Origin: Methylotenera sp.
GTDB lineage: Bacteria; Pseudomonadota; Gammaproteobacteria; Burkholderiales; Methylophilaceae
DNA length: 40,934 nt
Assembly (NCBI GenBank): GCA_030682715.1
Contig: JAUXNQ010000052.1
Coordinates: forward strand, 1 to 40,934
Direction of reading: 5' to 3'
Below the pieces are notes generated by a model, which was not told the DNA's origin, did not search any database, and saw nothing but the letters and a program-made list of their open reading frames with translations. The position numbers and the translations under genes were made by a program. This document shows, piece by piece, positions 26,090-34,458 of this stretch. Each line of letters opens with the position of its first letter. Within the stretch, counting starts at the first letter, position 1.

Positions 26090-27431
26090 ACTAGTGTCCG
26101 GTTAAATTTCGAATAAATTCAATTGGTTATCAGATGGCGACATAATGACTCTATTGGGATTTGGCTGCAAGGCTTATGAAATAAGGGTTTTCTCAAAAAC
26201 AGAGACCGATAAAATCTGTAATTAAAGTGTAGAGCGAGGCATTGAGATGAAGCTCCTTTTTAACAATGGCAATGAGCACATAGGTGGACACTGCGCACCA
26301 GATTTGCGTCTTCACAGCATTTTCGCTGGTGCCTAAAAAACGCTTGATACGCAGGTGTTGCTTGATTCACTTGAAGAACAACTCCACTTGCCAGCGGCTC
26401 TTCTACAGCGCGGCAATAGTCAATGGCGGGAAGCTTGTATTGTTGGTTAGAAACACCAGCGTTTTGCCTGACTCTGGGTCTTTGTAACGGATGCGCCGCA
26501 AATGCTCGGGATAGTCTCGGCTCACGTAATATCCGCTGAGTCGAATCGACTGATCGCAGACCACTCCTGTAGTTCGGTCGGTCTTGACTGAATATACGCG
26601 CCGAGCGTTCATCCCGTGTTTGGCTGGTAACAAAGAAAGCCCCAGCTTGATGTAGCTTGAATAGCCTGCCGAAGTCCAGATAACCCCGATCCATCACGTA
26701 AAAAGCCCCCGCTACGACGGGCAAGATGTCGAGCACTTTGACGTCGGCCATTTCGCCTAGAGGCGCCTACTTTTGGTGCCATCGCTAATGTAAATAAAGG
26801 CTGGAATCGCCCCACGCGAATCCAGTAGCGTGTGCATACCGCCGCTTTGGTTGAACGAAACGGCGCCCAGTCGAACAGGCTCAAGCACAGGTCGATAGTG
26901 GTTGAATCCAGCGCTTAAACCGTTGCATCGAGCTCCAGGCCTGTCGGTTCTTTGGTGTAGAGGTTTCGGGCTCGTACGGTCAGGCGCATGGCCAGTGCGT
27001 GGTAGATGCGCCAATCGCGCTGATTCTGTGTGTCTGAGAGTGTGGCTCTGGCCAGTACACCGCTCAATCCCATATGAAATAGCTTGGTTTGGTTGGCCGC
27101 TAGGCAGGACTCGATGTCGCGTAAAGATTCGCGCCATGTCAATTGCGAGAAAGCCATTACGCGAAACAAATTGGCGCAGTCCAATGCGCGCACCCCTGCA
27201 TCGCCACCGTGACGGTCGATAATACGTCCAAACGTCTTCCACGGTACGTACTCCATGACTTGTGTAAACAGCGTTTTGCCCACGTTCATGTTTCACTCCA
27301 GGTTCATTAAACCTAAAAGTATCGCAAATGTTTGCTCTGGAATTCAAATTGTGGACACCATTTAATCGTTCATAACCCTTATCAATTATTAACTTTGCAG
27401 CTGGCATGACTCAATTTAACTGGACACTAGT
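26090..27431. mobile_element. Degenerate IS4-family insertion sequence, 1342 bp
   Basis: The ends are inverted repeats: ACTAGTGTCCGGTTAAATT at the left and AATTTAACTGGACACTAGT at the right, with one mismatch. They are flanked by an 11-bp target duplication differing at one base: GATTGAATTGC (26079-26089) and GATTTAATTGC (27432-27442). The interior is a decayed transposase on the minus strand. The GC content is higher than that of the surrounding genes. Both ends and the target duplication remain readable, so the insertion was a simple single event. Confidence 0.88.
26102..27289 (-). pseudogene. Frameshifted IS4-type transposase with DUF4372 N-terminus
   Basis: From the ATG at 27289 the product starts MNVGKTLFTQVMEYVPWKTF and continues with LTWRESLRDIESCLAANQTK to ELDATV, the DUF4372-type N-terminus of IS4-family transposases. 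Family-like segments then continue in other frames: GGMHTLLDSRGAIPAFIYIS, VAGAFYVMDRGYLDFGRLF, AGAFFVT, KHGMNARRVYSVKTDRTTG, SRDYPEHLRRIRYKDPESGK, QVELFF and LGTSENAVKTQIW. At least four frame changes and one nonsense codon near the end (IS-stop-ALQP) are present. The ancestral gene would encode about 390 residues. It cannot make an active transposase. Confidence 0.88.
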
Positions 27432-27442
27432 GATTTAATTGC

Positions 27443-27665
27443 TTTAATTAAGTACTAAATCAACTGTAATTGACATTGTCTGGTGAGATTGAATTGCTTG
27501 TTTTCAATCAATAAAAATAAATCATCTTTTCTGTGAGATACCCCACATATATTTTTGATTAACCTCAATACAATCAGCGCATATTTAATCCAAGTTTAAT
27601 GCTTGGTTCAATTTACCAAGTTCAATTCACTAAGTTCAATTAAATAAAACCATTGAGGTAGCTTC
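27443..27665. other. Gene-free stretch right of the insertion sequence
   Basis: About 220 AT-rich bp with direct repeats of the type TTCAATTNAC/CAAGTTCAATT (27605-27645). It presumably contained the promoter of the autotransporter-like pseudogene that follows. No gene or RNA is recognised. Confidence 0.4.
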
Positions 27666-28385
27666 ATGAGAATGAAAATAATAGTAATAGCTGTCGCTGC
27701 TAGTTTAGTCACTTGGGCTCCTCCAACGCTAGCGCGTCAAGATGTTGAACTGCCATATATTTTTGGCGTTGCACCTGATGATAGTGTATGGCAAGCTACT
27801 GGTATTGATACTACGGTTGGTGCATTGCTGACAATTAACTCTGATATCAATATCTTTCCTAGCGTTAACCGTAAACCGAGTGCTGATTACAGTGGTCGCC
27901 AATATACTGGGTTGGTTGCAGTGGATAAGCTTTTTATGTTAACGAAACGGTCATTACACCTCTGGCTTCGTTACAGGCATCACGAATTAGCGTAGATCGT
28001 TACAATGAAAAAGGTGGTGGCGATGCAAATCTGCGTGTAGGTAGCCAAGACTATGACTTTGTGCAATCTAGCTTGGGTGTAAAAGCGGAGCGTATGATAC
28101 GCGACTACTGCTATACTGTCTCCAGAGGTGCATGCAAGATGGTTACATGATTTCAACTCAACAACTATGGATCAGAACGTTGCGTTTGCAGGCGGTGGAT
28201 TTGTCTTTAATGTGCAAGGGGTTAAGCAAGACTGGGATTTATATAATGTAGGTGCAGGATTTACTACGTCATATTGTAATTGTGAAGGTAATGCTTGGTC
28301 AGTTAAAGGCCTATACGATTGCTGATGGAACAATAGTGATTACTCATCAAATCAAGTATATTTGATCGCAAATTTAAAGTTTTAA
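27666..28385 (+). pseudogene. Frameshifted autotransporter beta-domain gene
   Basis: An intact signal peptide (MRMKIIVIAVAASLVTWA, ending TLA) begins the gene. Family matches to the autotransporter beta-barrel then run over three frames: ADYSGRQYTGLVAVDK in frame 1; NETVITPLASLQASRISVD, GSQDYDFVQSSLGVKAER after a shift near 27945; VHARWLHDFNSTTMDQNVAF, YNVGAGFTTSYCNC and the terminal strand NQVYLIANLKF after a shift near 28120. A stop (YDC-stop) also interrupts the last part. The passenger domain is almost absent, so it is both truncated and frameshifted. The original product would have been an outer-membrane autotransporter. Confidence 0.75.
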
Positions 28386-28414
28386 ACACATAGCATCACT
28401 GGTTTAGATATTTG

Positions 28415-28447
28415 ACAAACCCTCCATTTTTTAAATGGGGGGTTTGT
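28415..28447. terminator. Long hairpin after the autotransporter remnant
   Basis: ACAAACCCTCCATTT pairs with AAATGGGGGGTTTGT (15 bp with one G-T wobble and a 3-nt loop). It lies 30 bp past the end of the remnant and 80 bp before the Crp/Fnr gene. There is no T-run, so it is terminator-like rather than a textbook terminator. Confidence 0.6.
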
Positions 28448-28527
28448 GCGTATGTGGCTCCAGTATGTAGTACCGTAAGGCGTTGTCCTAGCCTTATTCA
28501 CATTAGCAATTAATAGAGATTTTCCGT

Positions 28528-29256
28528 ATGACTAAGCAATTACAAGACCCTCGCCAGAATCTAATACTCGCATCTTTACCTGCAGATGATTACGAGCGCA
28601 TACTGCCCGATTTGGAGCGTATTGAGATGCCAGTTGGTGCTGTTATTTCAGAAGCTGGTGACCATGTGAAATATTTATACTTTCCAACTAGTGGCATTGT
28701 TTCCCTGATGTATAGCTTAGAGAACGGCTCCTCTAGCGAGATTGCAATTGTAGGTAATGAGGGCATGATAGGCATTTCTATCTACATGGGCGGTGAAAGT
28801 ATGCCTAGTAGTACCGAAGTACAGTCAGAGGTTAAAGCCTACCGACTTAGCCGTAAAGTGATGAAGCGTGAGTTTGCTTTAGGTGGTAAGTTACAACTAA
28901 TTTCTTTGCTATACACACAAGCGCTCATTGCTCAAACATCTCAAACAGCCGTTTGTAATCAGCACCATGCACTTGATCAACAACTTTGTCGTTGGTTACT
29001 TATGAGCATCGATCGGCTACATGATGAAAAGTTGATCATCACACAAGGAATGATTGCAAAACTATTGGGTGTGACTCGGGAAAGTGTGAATATTTGTGCA
29101 AGTGGTTTGCAAAAAGATGGTTTGATTAGTTATACACGTGGACAGATTGTTGTGCTCAATCGCGCTGGGCTAGAAAAGCGCGTATGCGAATGTTATGTAG
29201 CAGTCGTTAAAGAATATGAACGATTATTGCCTAGCATCAAAAAGTCCAAATCATAA
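28528..29256 (+). CDS. Crp/Fnr family transcriptional regulator
   Basis: 242 residues. The N-terminal cupin-like sensor domain (about 15-125) contains ILPDLERIEMPVGAVISEAG, YLYFPTSGIVSLMYSLENG and VGNEGMIGISIYMGG. A long dimerisation helix follows, and a C-terminal winged helix (about 150-225) with TQGMIAKLLGVTRESVN as the recognition helix. The Arg and Ser that hold cAMP phosphate in CRP are not evident, and Fnr-type clustered cysteines are absent, so the ligand is unknown. It is intact in an otherwise decaying region. Its targets cannot be told from the neighbours. Confidence 0.9.
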   Translation: MTKQLQDPRQNLILASLPADDYERILPDLERIEMPVGAVISEAGDHVKYLYFPTSGIVSLMYSLENGSSSEIAIVGNEGMIGISIYMGGESMPSSTEVQSEVKAYRLSRKVMKREFALGGKLQLISLLYTQALIAQTSQTAVCNQHHALDQQLCRWLLMSIDRLHDEKLIITQGMIAKLLGVTRESVNICASGLQKDGLISYTRGQIVVLNRAGLEKRVCECYVAVVKEYERLLPSIKKSKS

Positions 29257-29460
29257 ATTCATTTAACGTAGCATTCAGTAATCCTGGCTTGCATGCTGTA
29301 AGCAGTTGAATCATCATGGGGTGTTTCTTAAAAATATCTTACCTATACAATTACTAGATAGCTATTATTTTGCAGGTGCCAAGCGCTAATAAGCGCTATA
29401 GATTGAACCTCTGTTTCTGAAAGCTGACATACACCAGTTAATTCTTATACCGAGTGAGCA

Positions 29461-29622
29461 ATGAAGCGGTCTCGGATGCTGATGATAATAAACTCAAGAT
29501 TGGAATACGAAGCGACTAAGCTCACACTCAAACGTGCCATAAACGAGCTACCTTTGCCTAAAGAGGTATCTATGCAAAATGGAATGCTGCATCATCCATT
29601 AGCTGCTCATGATTATCAATAG
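29461..29622 (+). CDS. Possible small ORF, 53 residues
   Basis: ATG to TAG, beginning MKRSRMLMIINSRLEYEATK and ending HHPLAAHDYQ. It is basic, with a helical look in the middle (TLKRAINELPLPKE). No strong ribosome-binding site: GAGTGAGCA precedes the ATG. No family is recognised. It could be a relic rather than a gene. Confidence 0.25.
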   Translation: MKRSRMLMIINSRLEYEATKLTLKRAINELPLPKEVSMQNGMLHHPLAAHDYQ

Positions 29623-29642
29623 GCGGCTTATGCGCTAAGGCG

Positions 29643-29783
29643 ATGCGCCTAACTTTGCATGTAGATGTTTGCAAAATGCGTGTGGGTAATTTTTCACAGC
29701 ATCAGTGGGCAAGTTTCGAGCTTGTGTTATATTGCCTTGATGGTGAGTTGAGTGCCTACAAAATAATAGCAGTCTTAATGTAA
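29643..29783 (+). CDS. Possible small ORF, 46 residues
   Basis: ATG to TAA, beginning MRLTLHVDVCKMRVGNFSQH and ending GELSAYKIIAVLM. The composition is protein-like (FELVLYCLDGE), and a hairpin with a T-run follows about 50 bp later, which would suit a short transcript. The ribosome-binding site is weak (AAGGCG). Family not recognised. Confidence 0.35.
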   Translation: MRLTLHVDVCKMRVGNFSQHQWASFELVLYCLDGELSAYKIIAVLM

Positions 29784-29834
29784 CTTGCTAGGTAAAGTAT
29801 TGTTAATGACGATGTTGACCTGTTTGAGGTCTTG

Positions 29835-29859
29835 GCTACTGCAAAGTAGCTATTTTTTT
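29835..29859 (+). terminator. Small terminator hairpin
   Basis: GCTACT-GCAA-AGTAGC, a 6-bp stem with a 4-nt loop, is followed by TATTTTTTT. It lies just before the ATG of the Cys-rich small protein at 29873, so it ends an upstream transcript or attenuates that gene. Confidence 0.6.
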
Positions 29860-29872
29860 ATGTTTAAAGCCT

Positions 29873-30082
29873 ATGGTTAATCAATCTAATCAGTTCGATA
29901 TCAATCAACTCGACGCTAAGCAGTGCTTAAAATGTGCACATTATTTTATTACCTATGAACCGAGTTTCCCTTATGGTTGCCGAGGGTTGAACTTTAGAAG
30001 TAGGCGACTTCCGTGTAATGACGTTTTTGAGGCGTCTGGCACAAACTGCCTGATGTTTGTAAGAAAACCAGTTGTGCCATAG
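29873..30082 (+). CDS. Small Cys-rich (probable metal-binding) conserved-looking protein
   Basis: 69 residues. Four cysteines, at CLKC (CxxC), YGCR and TNC, are arranged around aromatic and basic motifs (HYFITYEPSFPYGCRG, FRSRRLPCNDVF, SGTNCLMF), with a fifth in LPC. This suggests a small zinc-binding or iron-binding module. I do not recognise a named family with confidence. No function is proposed. It precedes the frameshifted HD-GYP gene by 30 bp, so the two may have been co-transcribed. Confidence 0.6.
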   Translation: MVNQSNQFDINQLDAKQCLKCAHYFITYEPSFPYGCRGLNFRSRRLPCNDVFEASGTNCLMFVRKPVVP

Positions 30083-30111
30083 TTCTGACAGACCAATAAT
30101 ACCAATAAAAT

Positions 30112-31237
30112 ATGAAGAAAAATCAAATACTTGATGTAACAAGGCATGGCGATACTTTGAATGAACGTTTGAGACATTTGCATGAAAGAATGCTGGAGTC
30201 TGTGCCTGTGGTAGATCGTATTGGATGTGCGATTTATGATGCAAAAGAAGATATGTTGAAAACTTTTGTGAATAGTACTAGGCAAGGCGTGCCGATTTCA
30301 GGCTATGAAATTAAGTAGCTGATAGCTTGTCCCTATCCGATATAGCGCTGAGCGGAAAGCCTCGCGTCATTGATTCTATTCGAGAATCAATCAAGCCGAG
30401 TAATCAGCATTCAACTTGGCTACTGGAGCAGGGTTATCAATCTTCGTTTACCATTCCAATGTATGACCAAGGCGTGCTTTTAGGTTTCTTATTTTTTTGA
30501 CTCGATAGCACATGCAGCGTTTACCCCTCAAACGCAGCGCGATTTATTATTGTTTTCTAGTTTGATTGATATGACGTTATCCACTGAAATGACGGCATTA
30601 CGTACAGTAGTTGCCTCTGTTGAAATGGCGAAAGAGCTGACAAATCTGAGAGATTTAGAGACTGGCGCGCATATCGAAAGAATGGCACGTTACTCGAGAG
30701 TCATTGCAAAGGGAATGGCAAGTAAGATTGGCTTGATCGACGAGTTTGTTGAACATGTTTATTTGTTTGCGCCACTGCATGATATTGGCAAGATAGGTAT
30801 TCCTGACAAAATACTATTAAAAGAAGGCAGACTAGACCCTGATGAGAAAAAAATCATGCAAACGCATGTGAAAAAAGGCATTGAGATTATTGAAAAAATC
30901 CTAGGGGACTTTAATTTACAGCAACTGGCTAAATCTAAGGTGATGCGTAATGTTGTGGCGTTTCATCACGAGTTGATGGATGACTCAGGCTACCGTAAAG
31001 GAATCAAAGGTGAAGCTATCCCAATTGAGGGTAGAGTTGTTACGATGGGAGATGTGCTAGACGCATTGGTGAGTAGTTGGCCATATAAAAGTAGGCTGGT
31101 CTTTAGATGATGCATTTGCCGAGTTAACGCGTATGGTAGACATTGGCAAACTAGATGCAGATTGTGTTGATGTCGTATTAGAACAACGTTCAGAAATACA
31201 AGAGATTGTGAATAATTATCAGGATATACATCATTAG
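30112..31237 (+). pseudogene. Frameshifted GAF-like/HD-GYP phosphodiesterase gene
   Basis: Four segments in different frames reconstruct one protein of about 370 residues. It starts MKKNQILDVTRHGDTLNERL and reaches GYEIK at a stop near 30316; continues as LSLSDIALSGKPRVIDSI to VLLGFLF; then, after a 7-T run near 30493, DSIAHAAFTPQTQRD into the HD-GYP domain (ETGAHIERMARYSRVIAKGM, LFAPLHDIGKIGIPDKILLK, NVVAFHHELMDDSGY); and after an extra A near 31090, VGWSLDDAFAELTRM to the end. HD-GYP enzymes hydrolyse cyclic di-GMP. Here GYP reads GYR. The indels lie at or near homopolymer runs, so true decay or assembly error are both possible. Confidence 0.8.
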
Positions 31238-31498
31238 AAGATGTTTGCTGATGACTAGGTATTGGGTATATTTGTGTTGTAATAAGCTATTAGGTGTTTT
31301 TGTTGATGCTTGTGATAAGTGAGTTGATGCACACGTTAGGGTGATTGCAAAACTATCTTGCCATGCGGATACTAGTATGCAGGTGCTGTAAGATTAAACG
31401 TAGTATTGAATGTGCACCTTTTATTTTTCAAAGAGGTGCATACATCGTGTTTTCAACCTGTCACAAACATAGTCTTAATGTTGATTTTTTAGCGGGAT
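31238..31498. other. 260-bp intergenic stretch before the diguanylate cyclase
   Basis: No gene. A short inverted repeat TGCACCT/AGGTGCA lies at about 31413-31435, without a T-run. It may bound the upstream transcript or be a regulator site. No cyclic-di-GMP riboswitch architecture was recognised. Confidence 0.4.
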
Positions 31499-33019
31499 AT
31501 GATGAACGCTAAGCTAAATTCTATTAAACCAATTTCAACCCTGACTATTTTTATAGCACTAGTGGTGTGGATATCACTTTGCTTGATGGTGCTGTGGACG
31601 GTCGTCAATCTCAATCTCCGCGATGCTGAAAGAAACTTCACTGAACATGGTGAGGACTATGTAGATAAGCTCAATAGAAGTATGGTGAGTAGCGAAACTG
31701 TTCTAAAAGGCTTTTCTGCACTGTTTGCTGCGATTGGAAATACTGATCCTGAAAAAGTATCGGTGTATGTCAAAAGTGTAATCGACAGCAATGATCAGAT
31801 TTTTGCGCTAGAAGTCATACAGAAGGTACCCAAACAACAGCTTGAAGATTTTATTACAAGCAAACGGCTTAGTGGAGATCCAAACTTCACGGTTAAATCT
31901 TTCTCTTTTGATCACAGTCGCGGATGGAAGGCCCTGCAAGATAAGCCGATATATTATCCTATCATTTCTATGGAACCCCCCTCTGCAAATTCAGAAGAAA
32001 TTTTAGGATTGGATGTTTCCAGTGTTCCTTTTTTAGAAACAGCAATATTGCAAGCAATAAGTCTTAAAAGTCCAGTGGCGAGCCATCCGTTCCGATTAAT
32101 TGAAGGAAATCTTGCCTATGTAGTGGTATGCCCGATAAAGTCAGAAGAGAATATGATTATTGATGCAGACAAGCTACAGAGGCCTAATGCTAATCTGTTG
32201 CGGGATGGTTTTAGTGCAGTTGTTTATCATAAAGACTTTACGCCCCAAGAACATAAAGGTCAGCTATTCGCAGTGTCTGGACGTGGCAGGAGTGCCATTG
32301 AAGAAGCAATTTTCCCAGTGTTTAGCCTACAAAAAACATTGGCAACCATGGGAGAGGCCTTCTCTCTCTTAATGACTAGACAAGCTGGTTGGACTGACTT
32401 GAGTTTAAAGCTGATAGCATTAATAGCATCATTATCGTTTGTATCTTCGGCGATTTTGTATATTTATTTGCGCTCAGTTCAACGGGGACGACTTGAACAT
32501 ATCAACCATCAAAATCTTTTATGGAAACTTGCTAACCAAGATACGTTAACTGGAATTCCTAATCGAATGCTAATGTTAGATCGGCTCGAGCAAGCGTTAG
32601 CAATCAGTGATCGAAGTGGTCATTATGGAGCCGTGATTTTTTTAGATATTGATAATTTCAAAGCGCTTAATGATACTAAAGGGCATGATGCTGGAGATTT
32701 ACTTTTAATAGATATCGCCAAGAGAATTAACCTCTCTCTTCGTAATGTAGATACGGTGGCGCGCTTAGGTGGCGATGAGTTTATCGTTATTTTAAGTGAA
32801 CTAGGGACGGAGTTCGCCGAATCAAATGCTAGCGCCACTCAGGTTGCTGATAAAATTCGCATGATGGTAGAGCAACCTTATAAGCTTCAATTGTTTGATT
32901 ATCAAATAACGGTGAGCATCGGTATAACGTTGTTTAAAGGTAATGAAAAAACCATTAATCAACTGCTAAAATCGGCCGATGCAGCCATGTACAAGCAAAA
33001 GGCAATGCATCACCATTGA
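31499..33019 (+). CDS. CHASE-GGDEF diguanylate cyclase
   Basis: 506 residues (two adjacent ATGs at 31499 and 31502). An N-terminal membrane helix lies at about 14-36. A periplasmic CHASE sensor domain (about 60-270) includes IQKVPKQQLEDF, PIYYPIISMEPP and YVVVCPIK. A second helix lies at about 300-323. The cytoplasmic GGDEF domain contains LANQDTLTGIPNRMLMLDRL and RLGGDEFIVIL (active motif at about 424-428). The product-inhibition I-site RNVD sits exactly five residues before GGDEF, so the enzyme is predicted to be active and feedback-inhibited. It synthesises cyclic di-GMP in response to an extracytoplasmic signal of unknown nature. It follows an HD-GYP relic, i.e. the opposite activity. Confidence 0.93.
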   Translation: MMNAKLNSIKPISTLTIFIALVVWISLCLMVLWTVVNLNLRDAERNFTEHGEDYVDKLNRSMVSSETVLKGFSALFAAIGNTDPEKVSVYVKSVIDSNDQIFALEVIQKVPKQQLEDFITSKRLSGDPNFTVKSFSFDHSRGWKALQDKPIYYPIISMEPPSANSEEILGLDVSSVPFLETAILQAISLKSPVASHPFRLIEGNLAYVVVCPIKSEENMIIDADKLQRPNANLLRDGFSAVVYHKDFTPQEHKGQLFAVSGRGRSAIEEAIFPVFSLQKTLATMGEAFSLLMTRQAGWTDLSLKLIALIASLSFVSSAILYIYLRSVQRGRLEHINHQNLLWKLANQDTLTGIPNRMLMLDRLEQALAISDRSGHYGAVIFLDIDNFKALNDTKGHDAGDLLLIDIAKRINLSLRNVDTVARLGGDEFIVILSELGTEFAESNASATQVADKIRMMVEQPYKLQLFDYQITVSIGITLFKGNEKTINQLLKSADAAMYKQKAMHHH

Positions 33020-33237
33020 GTTAAGTCCATAGAGTTAAGTAAAGCCTGATTCAAATCAGCAAAAACCGTCCATTTTTTCATTCCGCTTGTATTGATTTCG
33101 ATATGCTGATGAAAGTAACTGTCTCGTGATGAGCTATTCTTTACATGTGTTGATAGCCGACAGACAAATTATGTCACATTGTGGTATTTTAGGCATAATT
33201 ACACTTGTTGAATAATCAAAGATAAATTAAGAATAAT

Positions 33238-34362
33238 ATGAAAGCAATGATACTAGGCGCTGGTAAGGGCACAAGAGTCCAGCCGATTACGCATGAAATT
33301 CCTAAGCCGATGATTCCTTTGGTGAGGAAACCTGTGATGGAATATCTGATTGAGCTGCTCAAAAAGCATGGTGTTGATCAGATTATGGTGAACACTAGCC
33401 ATTTAGCCCCCATTATTGAGAATTACTTCAGAGATGGCGAGCAGTTTGGCGTAAGCATGGCCTACTCTTATGAAGGTTATGTCGAGTCTGGTGTTGCCAT
33501 CAGTTCGCCAGTAGGTTCTGCTGGTGGCATGAAAAAAATTCAGGATTTCTCAGGTTTTTTTGATGAGACATTTATTGTGCTCTGCGGTGACGCTTGGATC
33601 GATTTAGATATTACTAAGGCGTTAGAGATACACCGTAAGAAAAATGCAATCGCTAGTGTGATTATTCGAGAGGTGCCGAATGATGAGGTGTTTAAGTACG
33701 GTATCGTGGCGCTTGATCAAGACGACCGCATTGTACAGTTTCAGGAAAAGCCCGATCCAAAAGATGCAATATCAAATTTAGCCAACACTGGTATTTATAT
33801 CTTTGAGCCGGAGATTTTTGATTACATTCCTTCAGGTGTTGCTTATGATATAGGTGGGGAGTTATTCCCCAAGCTAGCGCAATCGCATTTGCCTTTCATA
33901 GGGATAAACTTACCTTTTCAATGGCTAGATATTGGTAACGTGCAAGATGTTTGGACAGTCACTAGTCAGATATTAAATGGTGAAGTGAAAGGCTTTAAGA
34001 TGCCTGGCCGAGAGGTTAGGCCAGGTGTGCATGTGGGTATTAATTTAAGCGTTGATTTTGATCAGGTTAACATTACACCACCAGTTTATATTGGCGGTAG
34101 TACTAAAATTGAAGCTGGCGCAACGATTGTGGGCCCCGCAGTATTAGGTGCGAGTTGTGTGGTTGAGGCTGGTGCTGTGATTAAGAACTGTATCGTGGAA
34201 GATTACACGCGACTGACAAGTCAGGCCAATTTAGAGGGTAAGATTATCTTTGGTAGTAAGTGTATTGACCCCATCATGGATACACAGGTAGATATTGCTG
34301 AGGCACGCTTAGAGTTTATGATTGAAGACGCCCGCAAGCTTGTTGAGGCTGAAGGATGCTAG
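33238..34362 (+). CDS. Sugar-1-phosphate nucleotidyltransferase (NDP-sugar pyrophosphorylase)
   Basis: 374 residues. The nucleotidyltransferase signature is at the start (MILGAGKGTRVQPITHEIPK, then PMIPLVRKPVMEYL), followed by CGDAWIDLDI and EVFKYGIVALD, QFQEKPDP and NTGIYIFEPEIFDYIP. The C-terminal third (about 275-345) is a left-handed beta-helix of hexapeptide type (PVYIGGSTKIEAGATIVGPA). This architecture is that of mannose-1-phosphate guanylyltransferase or glucose-1-phosphate-type enzymes feeding exopolysaccharide or LPS synthesis; the actual sugar and nucleotide are not determinable here. It stands as a single gene with 218 bp upstream. Confidence 0.88.
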   Translation: MKAMILGAGKGTRVQPITHEIPKPMIPLVRKPVMEYLIELLKKHGVDQIMVNTSHLAPIIENYFRDGEQFGVSMAYSYEGYVESGVAISSPVGSAGGMKKIQDFSGFFDETFIVLCGDAWIDLDITKALEIHRKKNAIASVIIREVPNDEVFKYGIVALDQDDRIVQFQEKPDPKDAISNLANTGIYIFEPEIFDYIPSGVAYDIGGELFPKLAQSHLPFIGINLPFQWLDIGNVQDVWTVTSQILNGEVKGFKMPGREVRPGVHVGINLSVDFDQVNITPPVYIGGSTKIEAGATIVGPAVLGASCVVEAGAVIKNCIVEDYTRLTSQANLEGKIIFGSKCIDPIMDTQVDIAEARLEFMIEDARKLVEAEGC

Positions 34363-34379
34363 CTTAAGCGGTTAGTAAG

Positions 34380-34441
34380 TGCATACTTTCGCCAACTTTT
34401 TCCTGATTAAACTACTGGTGTTCAGTCGGCGAAAGTATGCA
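34380..34441. repeat. 14-bp perfect inverted repeat between convergent genes
   Basis: TGCATACTTTCGCC (34380-34393) and GGCGAAAGTATGCA (34428-34441) are perfect inverted copies with a 34-nt loop between them. The pair lies between the pyrophosphorylase gene and the convergent TPR-oxygenase gene. There is no T-run, but the position suits a bidirectional transcription barrier; it could also be a dispersed repeat. Confidence 0.85.
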
Positions 34442-34458
34442 TGTCTTATTTAAAGGTG

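Larger units (their letters stand above)
29257..29872. other. 616-bp stretch without a recognised gene
   Basis: No family is recognised. Two short plus-strand frames are listed separately (29461-29622 and 29643-29783). Two hairpins lie near the right end: GACCT/AGGTC (29817-29831) and GCTACT/AGTAGC with a T-run (29835-29859). The stretch may be a relic of a decayed gene plus a small transcript. Confidence 0.4.

Noticed and set aside
26902-27222. 106-codon plus-strand frame in the insertion sequence
   Set aside because: Antisense to recognised transposase segments; high GC in the element keeps frames open by chance.
28528-29256. Crp/Fnr regulator as an oxygen-sensing Fnr
   Set aside because: The N-terminal cysteine cluster needed for an Fnr iron-sulfur centre is absent.
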